Shown here piece after piece: positions 50,153 through 57,227 of a stretch of 64,000 nt of DNA; position 1 is the first letter of the stretch; each line of letters opens with the position of its first letter. The DNA comes from JAPLDB01 sp038230515 (GTDB lineage: Bacteria; Bacteroidota; Bacteroidia; AKYH767-A; 2013-40CM-41-45): positions 1 to 64,000 of the forward strand of contig JBBRND010000006.1 of NCBI GenBank assembly GCA_038230515.1. Reading direction: 5' to 3'. The position numbers were made by a program, and so were the translations under genes. Below the pieces are notes generated by a model that saw only the letters and a list, made by a program, of their open reading frames with translations, made no database searches and was not told where the DNA came from.

Positions 50153-51583
50153 ATGAACAAAACAATTTCCCTTTTAGTTGTTGATGATGACGAAGACGAT
50201 TTCGTGCTGCTTAAAAGTTATCTGGAAGATTTAAAAAACTATCAGTTCAATTTAAAATGGACACCTCATTATAAAACTGCTCTTGAAGAGATGAAACAAA
50301 ATAATCACGACATCGCCATCATTGATTACCTGATGGGCAGTCACAACGGACTTGAGCTGTTGAAGAATGCAATGGACGAAGGATGTAGAATGCCCGTGAT
50401 TCTTCTTACAGGAAAAGGAAGTCATCGCATAGACGTGCAGGCAATGGAACTCGGTGCCGCTGATTTTTTAGTGAAGATAGAAATAAACGGAGAGAAGCTT
50501 GAGCGGAGTATCCGCTACGCCATTGAGCGGGCAGAAAATCTTCATGCGCTCAAAGAGAGCGAAGAAAAATACCGCAACATTTTTGAATCGAGCCGAGACA
50601 TGATTTACATCACCGATGAAGAAGGAAATTTTATTGATGTAAATGAATCCGGGCACCGGATACTTGGCTATACAAAAGCAGAGCTTCGAAACATAAAAGC
50701 TCCGCAACTATATTTCAGTAATGAACATCGGGAAGCATTTCTTAAGGCGATCAAACACACAGGTACCATCACTAACCATGAAGTGATACTCAGAGATAAA
50801 TCAGGGGAAAAAAAGGTCTGCTTGATTTCAGCCACACTTCAGCACAACTCGCAGGGGAAATTTTACATACTCGGAGTGGTGCATGACATTACACGCAGGC
50901 GACAAACAGAACGCGATCTGGTAGTTGCAGAAAAGCTTGCACTGACAGGACGCGTTGCTCGCATGCTAGCCCATGAAATCAGAAATCCACTTACGAATAT
51001 AAACCTTACCATCGAGCAACTCGAATTCGAAGCTTCCAACCCCGAGTTTGAAACGTACTTCGGAATGATAAAAAGAAACACGCGCAGGATAAGTGATCTT
51101 ATTAATGAATTGCTTCTCTCATCACGCCCTGCCGATGTGTTGAAAGAAAAACATGCAGTGAGCAAGCTTATAGATAACACACTTGCACTTGCAAAAGACC
51201 GCATCACACTGAAGAATGTGAAAGTTGAAAAAAATATTGCTGACGATTTGTGTGATGTAAGTGTGGATGAACCGAAAATTAAAACTGCGTTGCTCAATAT
51301 TATCATCAATGCCGTTGAGGCGGTTCCTGAACACGGTGGAGTAATAAAAATAACTGCTCGAAAAGAAAATGATAAATGCTATGTGATAATTGAAGATAAC
51401 GGTCATGGCATCGAAACGCAACACATTGGTAAATTGTTCGAGCCGTACTTCACCTTAAAGAATGGCGGCATGGGACTCGGACTTGCATCAGCACAAAACA
51501 TTATTCAATCTCACGGAGGAACCATTGAAGTAGAATCGGAACTGAAGAAGGGAACAAAATTTGCTATTGGCTTAAATCTATAA
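50153..51583 (+). CDS. Hybrid receiver-PAS histidine kinase
   Basis: 476 residues, soluble. An N-terminal receiver (1-130; VDDDEDD pocket, Asp58 in AIIDYLMG) is followed by PAS/PAC (about 140-255), HisKA with LAHEIRNPLTNINLTI (His274) and HATPase_c with NIIINAVEAVPEHGG, DNGHGI and GGMGLGLASAQNII. The kinase class differs from the other two (NtrB-like core), which fits pairing with the NtrC-type regulator directly upstream. The fused receiver may take input from another kinase. Confidence 0.93.
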   Translation: MNKTISLLVVDDDEDDFVLLKSYLEDLKNYQFNLKWTPHYKTALEEMKQNNHDIAIIDYLMGSHNGLELLKNAMDEGCRMPVILLTGKGSHRIDVQAMELGAADFLVKIEINGEKLERSIRYAIERAENLHALKESEEKYRNIFESSRDMIYITDEEGNFIDVNESGHRILGYTKAELRNIKAPQLYFSNEHREAFLKAIKHTGTITNHEVILRDKSGEKKVCLISATLQHNSQGKFYILGVVHDITRRRQTERDLVVAEKLALTGRVARMLAHEIRNPLTNINLTIEQLEFEASNPEFETYFGMIKRNTRRISDLINELLLSSRPADVLKEKHAVSKLIDNTLALAKDRITLKNVKVEKNIADDLCDVSVDEPKIKTALLNIIINAVEAVPEHGGVIKITARKENDKCYVIIEDNGHGIETQHIGKLFEPYFTLKNGGMGLGLASAQNIIQSHGGTIEVESELKKGTKFAIGLNL

Positions 51584-51607
51584 CTACAAAACTAAAATCC
51601 AATCAAA

Positions 51608-51964
51608 ATGAAAATATTAGTAATTGACGATGAGAAAGACATCCTTGACATGGTGAGCAAGGCGATGAAAAGAAACGGATACGAAGTAACCGCTGTAAGC
51701 AACATCCCTGATGCGGCAAAACAAATCCGCTATAACAAATGGGATTTAATTGTGAGCGATGTAATGATTCCGTATGAAGGCGGCTTCGAACTGGTAGACA
51801 GCATCAAAGCAACTTCTGATACTCCCGTAATTTTAATTACAGGAATGAGTGAAGATGTATTGAATGCTACTATCAACAAAGCAGATGTTATTCTTCACAA
51901 GCCATTCACTGCTGTAGATTTGCTTAAGCATGTGAAGGCGCTCACAACAAAAGATAAAGTGTGA
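51608..51964 (+). CDS. Receiver-only response regulator
   Basis: 118 residues, single receiver: VIDDEKD pocket, phospho-acceptor Asp51 in IVSDVMIP, switch Thr in ILITGMS, and Lys in VILHKPFTAVDLLKHV. It starts 24 bp after the kinase gene and shares its operon, which ends at the strong terminator at 52018. It may relay phosphate from the kinase or buffer it. Confidence 0.9.
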   Translation: MKILVIDDEKDILDMVSKAMKRNGYEVTAVSNIPDAAKQIRYNKWDLIVSDVMIPYEGGFELVDSIKATSDTPVILITGMSEDVLNATINKADVILHKPFTAVDLLKHVKALTTKDKV

Positions 51965-52017
51965 TTTAGAAAAGTCCTAAAGAATTAATTCGATACGCCT
52001 TCAATATAATTCTAAAA

Positions 52018-52053
52018 AAATCCTGTAGAGAATTTCTCTACAGGATTTTTTTT
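52018..52053. terminator. Bidirectional terminator after receiver gene
   Basis: Arms TCCTGTAGAGAA (52021-52032) and TTCTCTACAGGA (52034-52045), flanked by A-run and T-run. It serves both the plus-strand signalling operon and the convergent minus-strand gene. Confidence 0.9.
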
Positions 52054-52117
52054 ACCCGAACCACAAACATCTTTTATTTTTATCAATTAGAAAAGAACAC
52101 CTTTCTGAAATGAAATA

Positions 52118-53404
52118 TTATTTTTTTCTCGGCTCGCGCTGTTCGTCTCTCGGTGGCTGGGCAACAGGCGGCTCTCTTCGCGGTGGTTGTTGCCGTTGCA
52201 TCTCTCTGCGGTTTCCTCTTTCATTGCGCGGCATTGTTTGCTGATGCTGCTCAGGTGCAGGAGAAGAAGGAGGCGGATTCATTTGTCTCGGCTTTTCAGG
52301 CATTTGCGTAGGAGGTGGCCCGACAGGATTTCTCTCATGCATAATTTGTTTCTCCGGTTGCTGTTGCTTTGGAGCCGGCTGCGGACGATCAATTCGTGCA
52401 GGCACTTCCGTCCTTTGCTTCGAAGGTGCAATCTGATTTTCTTTTCTTAATTCAGGAGTTGGACGCACTTCTTTTTTTTGTATCTGATCTTTCGGCTGAT
52501 TATTTCTCACAGCCGGGTGCACAGGTTGTGCGTGCATATTTTCATTCGGAGCTATTTTATCGTGCTTATTATTTATCGCAGGAGCAGAATTTTTCACTCC
52601 ATCGCGTGTAGAAATTTTGTGTGGCTTCTCTGCTGCAACGGTTTCCTTTGCAATGTGCGGACGAAAAACAGTTACTTCATTTCCTTCTGCGCGGATTTTT
52701 CCGGGCTTGCTGTCTTCGCGAATAGAAACAGGCTCAACTTTTAAGTTCGCAGTTTTTTCAAACTCTGCTCTTCGCGGTCCCGCATTGAAAGTTGTGTTGT
52801 CTCGGTTCGTAACATTATTTACCACCGTAATATTATTTATGTTGTTAATCACAGTGGTATTGTTGCCAAGCTCGATGCGCCTGTTATGTGCAACAAAAAA
52901 ATGGTCACCGTAATTTACTTCAGTCATGTATCGCGGATGCATGAAGCACCAATAATCAATCGGAGGACGATACGTTGAAACTGAAAACGAAAAACCTGGA
53001 GAGATAGGAGCCCATCCATAATAGCCATTGTAATCTCCCCATGTAACCCAGGCAGGTGCCCAGTCATAACCGGGAACCCACACCCAACCGAATTCAGGAT
53101 CCATTACCCATGAACCATAATGAAACGGAGCCCAGCCCCAATCGTAATTTGAAACCCACATCCAGCCGTCATCTGTAAAAACCCAGTGACCGTTTGAAAG
53201 GTATGGTCTGAAACCCGATCCTGCTGAGGGAACCCACGCGTATCCATATTGCGGATAAGAAACCCAACTTCCGTAAGGAGACAATTCATCATAGAAGAAT
53301 TGAAAACTTACTGATGCCTGTGCCTTTACTTTTTGCGTTGGCACTGCTGCCAGAAATAATCCCATCATCAATAGGAGGATGATTTTTGCTTTTATCTTTT
53401 TCAT
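52118..53404 (-). CDS. Secreted YGSWV-repeat protein with disordered tail (DUF6600-like)
   Basis: 428 residues. A signal peptide (ends KVKAQA, residue about 30) is followed by repeated aromatic blocks: YGSWVSYPQYGYAWVP, GHWVFTDDGWMWV, DWGWAPFHYGSWV and EFGWVWVPGYDWAPAWV, residues about 40-150, as in DUF6600-type proteins. A middle Asn-rich segment (NNTTVINNINNITVVNN) leads into about 200 residues rich in Pro, Gln, Lys and Arg. It probably works in the periplasm or on the surface; the basic tail may bind envelope polymers. Function unknown. Confidence 0.82.
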   Translation of the reverse strand: MKKIKAKIILLLMMGLFLAAVPTQKVKAQASVSFQFFYDELSPYGSWVSYPQYGYAWVPSAGSGFRPYLSNGHWVFTDDGWMWVSNYDWGWAPFHYGSWVMDPEFGWVWVPGYDWAPAWVTWGDYNGYYGWAPISPGFSFSVSTYRPPIDYWCFMHPRYMTEVNYGDHFFVAHNRRIELGNNTTVINNINNITVVNNVTNRDNTTFNAGPRRAEFEKTANLKVEPVSIREDSKPGKIRAEGNEVTVFRPHIAKETVAAEKPHKISTRDGVKNSAPAINNKHDKIAPNENMHAQPVHPAVRNNQPKDQIQKKEVRPTPELRKENQIAPSKQRTEVPARIDRPQPAPKQQQPEKQIMHERNPVGPPPTQMPEKPRQMNPPPSSPAPEQHQQTMPRNERGNRREMQRQQPPRREPPVAQPPRDEQREPRKK

Positions 53405-53565
53405 TTTTATTCTTTTTATAAATCTATTCAGATCATTGCAACTATCAGACCTTTTCTAGGTTTAGAGCTAAAAAACATTCCTAATTGAATTCCTGATTTG
53501 CGATAGAGATACTTCCCACAATCCGCAATTACTTCCCCAACTTCTTAATAGTTCCCGGAATATTT

Positions 53566-54012
53566 TTAGAACTTCTGAAATCGGAGTGCTGCTTTCAGCG
53601 CAGCTACAATCTGGTGGATGTAATCTTTCTTCTTACTGGTAACCGGATTAATATCGCCTTCAGCAGTTGTAATCACCACTGCATATTTATCATTCACAAC
53701 GGAAAGCCAAAACAAACTTACCGATGACATCACCAAACCAATGATGACCGAAAACCGGTTCGCTGTAAGTAAAAAGTTCCCGATGTGGATTGCATGCAAA
53801 TGCACTTTATCGAACACACCTGTAATACCCATAATGATTCCTGCGATGCCGAGAAAAAGTAATGTAAGAGGAGCATATTTATAATAATGAATGAAACGCA
53901 TGCGCACTGCAGCAATTCCTTTCACAAGATATTTTACGCGATTGACAATAAACTCATGCGTTGTAATCTTTACTTTTTTTCCATCAGTATAAATTACCGT
54001 TTCTTCTTTCAT
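53566..54012 (-). CDS. DUF6232-like two-helix membrane protein (second copy)
   Basis: 148 residues from the ATG at 54012; a longer frame from 54132 adds 40 residues unrelated to the paralogue and overlaps the promoter box. Same layout as the protein at 2121: TDGKKVKITTHEFIVNRVKYLVKGIAAVRM, two membrane helices at about 48-66 and 77-105, then VVITTAEGDINPVTSKKKDYIHQIV. The two share long identical runs, so they are true paralogues about 51 kb apart. Function unknown; the shared TGGCAY box suggests stress expression. Confidence 0.78.
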   Translation of the reverse strand: MKEETVIYTDGKKVKITTHEFIVNRVKYLVKGIAAVRMRFIHYYKYAPLTLLFLGIAGIIMGITGVFDKVHLHAIHIGNFLLTANRFSVIIGLVMSSVSLFWLSVVNDKYAVVITTAEGDINPVTSKKKDYIHQIVAALKAALRFQKF

Positions 54013-54034
54013 ACAAATTGTTTTAAAGAGAGGC

Positions 54035-54049
54035 GCGAAAACAGTGCCA
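54035..54049 (-). promoter_or_regulatory. TGGCAY-type box before DUF6232-like gene (second copy)
   Basis: On the minus strand TGGCACT, GTTT, TCGC. The GG is 36 nt before the ATG at 54012, exactly as for the paralogue at 2561. The downstream half differs from TTTA. Confidence 0.5.
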
Positions 54050-54179
54050 ATGAGCAGGAGTAGTGGTTTAGAAGAGTAAAACAGATAATGAGAAATATTT
54101 CCACACTGTTCATCAAAGTGGGGAACCAGCAAACCATTTTTCCCGTAGATTAAACAAATAACCCTGTCACTAAAACTTT

Positions 54180-54194
54180 TGGCACGCTTTTCCG
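54180..54194 (+). promoter_or_regulatory. TGGCAY-type box before 54248 gene
   Basis: TGGCACG, CTTT, TCCG. The GG is 67 nt before the ATG at 54248. Strong upstream half, divergent downstream half. Confidence 0.45.
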
Positions 54195-54247
54195 AATGTT
54201 ATCGCATATAACAAACAAGATAATTTAACTTTAAAAATCCAATAACT

Positions 54248-54538
54248 ATGAACTTATTCCTCAATCCATCCGAAAGCGAACTTCAGTCGTTAATCGAAAA
54301 CGCTCCGCAAGGAAAAATCTTCCATGATGTAGTGGTTGATTTTGACGGAGAAGTTTTAATTGATCCGCAGCTAGAGCAACCGGAACTCGATCTCAACAAA
54401 TTCAAATTCCATCTGCAACTAACTGAATTTAGTAAACGCGCACTTGAACATGGATCCAAGAGTTTAAAAAACTTACTCAGTAATCTTCTCAATGCATGGA
54501 ACAATCAGAATGATTTCTCCGGCTCATCGTTAGCATAG
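54248..54538 (+). CDS. Small acidic protein of unknown function
   Basis: 96 residues, soluble and mildly acidic: MNLFLNPSESELQSLIENAPQ, then a beta-like VVVDFDGEVLIDPQ and helices FKFHLQLTEFSKRALEHGSKSL. No cysteine or signal. No family is recognised. The unit is complete, with a TGGCAY box upstream and a terminator just after the stop, so I consider it a real gene expressed with the stress set. Confidence 0.65.
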   Translation: MNLFLNPSESELQSLIENAPQGKIFHDVVVDFDGEVLIDPQLEQPELDLNKFKFHLQLTEFSKRALEHGSKSLKNLLSNLLNAWNNQNDFSGSSLA

Positions 54539-54560
54539 ATTTTTTAATCGTGAAAATCAA

Positions 54561-54592
54561 AAGCAGGCAGCCAATGGTTGCCTGCTTTTTTT
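54561..54592. terminator. Bidirectional terminator between 54248 gene and response regulator
   Basis: Arms AGCAGGCA (54562-54569) and TGCCTGCT (54579-54586), followed by seven T on the plus strand and TTTTGATTTT on the minus strand. Confidence 0.85.
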
Positions 54593-54626
54593 ATTCGATT
54601 GAAATAAGATTGAGAAAGGAATTCGC

Positions 54627-55055
54627 CTACACCGAATACTGCGAAATTAAATGAGAATTCTCTCTGAAGTTCAGGTTCAGGATTCTTTCTAGTTTGCTGC
54701 GCAGCTTGTTGAACTCATTCGGCTTTGAAAGAAAAACATCTGCACCAAGTTGATGAGTTATCTCCGCGTCTTTCGGATCGTTCGAGGTGGTAAAAACCAC
54801 AACAGGAATTTTACTGAGTTTAAGTTCATTCTTCAAATGACTCAGGCATTCATAGCCATTCATGAAAGGCATGTTCAGATCTAGAAAAACAATTTCGGGA
54901 AGAACGTGGAGCGCCTTCAACTTTTCAAGCGCCTCTTTGCCATTGTTGGCAATGCCACATGTTATTTCTGCATCAATTTCTTTGAGAGCGTCAACAAAAA
55001 AAAGCTGATCGTCCGCATCATCATCTACCAGAAAAATATTTTTTGTGATTGCCAT
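54627..55055 (-). CDS. Receiver-only response regulator, Rcp1-like
   Basis: 142 residues, single receiver: VDDDADD pocket, phospho-acceptor Asp59 in VFLDLNMP, switch Thr in VVFTTSN, and Lys in VFLSKPNEFNKL. Closely similar in plan to those at 29826 and 35051 (DLNMP motif, C-terminal LNLNF/LQMNF). The start at 55055 is supported by a -7 box at 55073-55080; a longer frame from 55100 would begin upstream of that box. Confidence 0.9.
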   Translation of the reverse strand: MAITKNIFLVDDDADDQLFFVDALKEIDAEITCGIANNGKEALEKLKALHVLPEIVFLDLNMPFMNGYECLSHLKNELKLSKIPVVVFTTSNDPKDAEITHQLGADVFLSKPNEFNKLRSKLERILNLNFRENSHLISQYSV

Positions 55056-55072
55056 GCGCCTTTTTGGTGAAG

Positions 55073-55080
55073 CAAAGGTA
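55073..55080 (-). promoter_or_regulatory. Bacteroidota -7 box before response regulator
   Basis: On the minus strand TACCTTTG fits TAnnTTTG, 17 bp before the ATG at 55055. Confidence 0.5.
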
Positions 55081-55204
55081 TATGATTTACGTTGAATCAT
55101 GAAAATTCTCCGTTAAATAATTTTTAAACGAATGGTGTGGAAAGATTATTACAAAACCATTACATAAGGCAGGTTTTTCCCTTTCTCTCATTAAAACAAA
55201 TAAT

Positions 55205-55673
55205 ATGAAAAGAAGAAACAAAACCTCCCCGGCTATGCGCACTATCCCGCTGCGGAGGATATTCTTAATGCAGGCGAAACTCGCGTAGATGCAGACGTTG
55301 ACAATATTCCCCGAAATCCCAATGCGGAAGATTTGAAAGGTGCCATTCAAAAGAAAACTGCACCCGCTTAGATCTCCGCAAAAATTCCTCTCGTGCCGGC
55401 TCTGAAAGCGATGTAACCAAAGATGATTTGGCTGCACTCTGTGACGAAAATTTTTCTCACCATTGTGACGATGACCAAGAATTGGAAAACCGCCTCTACA
55501 GGGTTGACATCGCTGCTTCCGATCTTGATTTACCTGGTTCCGAACTGGATGATGAAAACGAAGAGATAAGAGAGGAAGACGAAGAAAATAATTTCTATTC
55601 CAGGGGCGATGATCAACGGCTTTTAAGTAACCCCGACATTTATGTCGGGGGAATCAATCAGCAACACCTCTAA
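55205..55673 (+). pseudogene. Frameshifted small acidic protein gene (LPGYxHYP type)
   Basis: A start MKRRN at 55205 shifts frame near 55217-55222. The next frame (55222-55371) reads NLPGYAHYPAAEDILNAGE, ending in a stop. A third frame (55371-55673) continues DVTKDDLAALCDENF, then DLDLPGSELDDENEEIREED and EENNFYSRGDD. Together these follow the order of a Bacteroidota small-protein family that I recall as one continuous chain of about 140-150 residues, with LPGYPHYP, RVDADV, D-LD-PGAELDD and DEENN motifs. Two frameshifts suggest a pseudogene or sequencing errors. No role is known. Confidence 0.65.
55631..55650. other. Perfect hairpin at the end of the frameshifted gene
   Basis: CCCCGACA-TTTA-TGTCGGGG, perfect 8-bp arms, no T-run. 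A common Bacteroidota intergenic hairpin; here it falls in the last codons of the decayed gene. Confidence 0.6.
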
Positions 55674-55867
55674 CAGTTTTAGCCATGACTTCTTCCACAC
55701 CCAAACCATTTTCGCCTTCCATAACGACATCACACTTGTAGATCCCGATCTGCTGTGCAAAGGGCGAGTCAATGCCAAATACTGCTTCAAAGAACTCACC
55801 CACTAAAAAATACAACACCTCTGCACCACCATCCAGTTCCCCAGGAACGAAAATTTGTTTTGCCACC
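55674..55867. other. Unassigned segment before array 4, open on both strands
   Basis: Plus-strand reading gives SHDFFHTQTIFAFHND... up to a stop near 55803; minus-strand reading from 55866 to 55654 gives a 70-residue acidic chain (VPGELDGGAEVLYFLVGEFF). Neither has a start signal or a recognised family, and the two readings are mutually exclusive as coding sequence. It may be a decayed gene attached to the array. Confidence 0.35.
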
Positions 55868-56245
55868 CTAACATCGAGTCAAGAGCCACCAACATCAAAG
55901 CAACATTCGCTAACATCGTGTCAAGAGCCACACACATCGCAGCAAAAGCAACTTACATGTAATCAAAAGCCCCGAACATTAAAGCAACAGCAGCTAACAT
56001 CGCTTCAAGAGCCACTTACATCGTGTCAAGAGCCACTTACATTCAATCGAAAGCAATTTACATGTAAGAAAAACCCCCAAACATTAAAGAAACGGAAACT
56101 GACATGGCATAACCGGCAGCTTACACGGAATCAATGGCAGTTGACACGGTAACAATGGCAGCTAACATGCCGTAAATGGCAGCTTACATCAAAGAAACAG
56201 CAACTAACATGCTGTCAACAGCAACCAACATCGCATCCTGAATCA
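55868..56245 (+). repeat. 21-bp tandem repeat array 4 (17-18 units)
   Basis: Eighteen consecutive 21-mers without a single indel from 55868. Positions 3-7 of the unit (NACAT) are nearly invariant; the consensus is CTNACATCG followed by CAAGAGCCA-like. Units 3/8, 5/10, 6/11 and 11/16 match best, again a 5-unit (105-bp) superperiod. One frame is open for 13 units (heptads like LTSCQEP). Another reads NIASRAT-type heptads broken by several stops, but ends exactly at the array edge. The next gene starts 275 bp downstream. Confidence 0.93.
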
Positions 56246-56519
56246 TTCCATTTTCGATTTTTTAAAGTCGCAACTATTTCATAATCAAATAATTTCCCCA
56301 CTGCACACCGATCAGTATAGCAGCACACTCAAACCAAAATTGTAAGGTTTCTGATCTATTTTTCACTTGTAAATATCCAAACCTAAAAGTCTTTCTTATT
56401 ATTGCATTATGGAATGTATAGAGATGCAACCATAGGCCCCATGCAAAGAAGCATTTATCTTGCGGGCTTTTTTTATTGCGTTCTTTTGCATATAATCTCT
56501 GACCTTCGTTTTTTAAGCT
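56246..56519. other. Leader region after array 4
   Basis: About 270 bp, AT-rich, no gene. No TGGCAY box is visible. The start codon that follows is GTG. Confidence 0.4.
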
Positions 56520-57212
56520 GTGAAAAAATATTCATTCATTAACTTCATTAAGAAAACTGCAAGACACTGTCGTACCCCGGGCAGATTTGTCCTCTCGCGC
56601 ACGGCCGGTACTTTTCTCCTGATCCTGATTGCGAAATTTTCTTCAGCTCAATCATCAAATCCATCTTTCAAAAAACTTTCGCGACCTGAAAAGTGGTGGG
56701 TCGTTACGCATTTGTTTGTGGCGAAAAAGGCAGCACGCATTACTATTCAGGCAAGAACTGTTTCAAAAGGAATGCTCAACGATTCGCTGCTTGATCATGA
56801 TGCCGATGGCGGACAGGTGGATGCTTTCCGGCATTCGTACTGGATGGCGCGGCTGGCTCAGGAAATGTGTTGGCGCAAAGCAGTGAAACTTGGCAACGCA
56901 CATGAGAAGGGAAATTATCTTGACTTCAAAAAGAAAAAAACGGGAGAAGAAGTTTTTTCTGATTCAATTGCAAGCGCCATGGATTTATTCAACAACAAAA
57001 AAGGTATTGAAACGGGAAGAGAAAATAAATCTGTTACTAAAGAAGAAATTCAAAAACTGATTCTCGCAGAGATACTTTCAGGTAAAATGAAAATTATTTT
57101 GAAAGATTCACAGGGAAATTCGCTGGATTGCGATCATCAATCTATTGACTTGAAAAAATATTCCCGAGTGTGGAATGTGCCGAGATGCCTGATTAATTCA
57201 GATAAAAAATAA
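56520..57212 (+). CDS. Exported protein, DUF6973-like
   Basis: 230 residues from a GTG start. An N-terminal segment (SRTAGTFLLILIAKFSSAQ, residues about 26-45) looks like a signal peptide preceded by a long basic stretch. The core has RPEKWWVVTHLFVAKKAARIT, a GGQVDAFRHSYWMARLAQEMC motif, KLGNAHEKGNY and SIASAMDLFNNKKG. This fits the DUF6973 pattern (FRH-xYW, AHE-GN), whose Asp/His residues suggest a hydrolase or metal site. Family assignment is from memory. It follows array 4. Confidence 0.65.
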   Translation: MKKYSFINFIKKTARHCRTPGRFVLSRTAGTFLLILIAKFSSAQSSNPSFKKLSRPEKWWVVTHLFVAKKAARITIQARTVSKGMLNDSLLDHDADGGQVDAFRHSYWMARLAQEMCWRKAVKLGNAHEKGNYLDFKKKKTGEEVFSDSIASAMDLFNNKKGIETGRENKSVTKEEIQKLILAEILSGKMKIILKDSQGNSLDCDHQSIDLKKYSRVWNVPRCLINSDKK

Positions 57213-57227
57213 TCAGTCGGATTTTTT

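Noticed and set aside
55772..56152. A 126-codon frame across array 4 (LTSCQEP-type heptads).
   Set aside because: It stops inside the array, leaving four to five further units outside, and its first 40 codons have no coding character.
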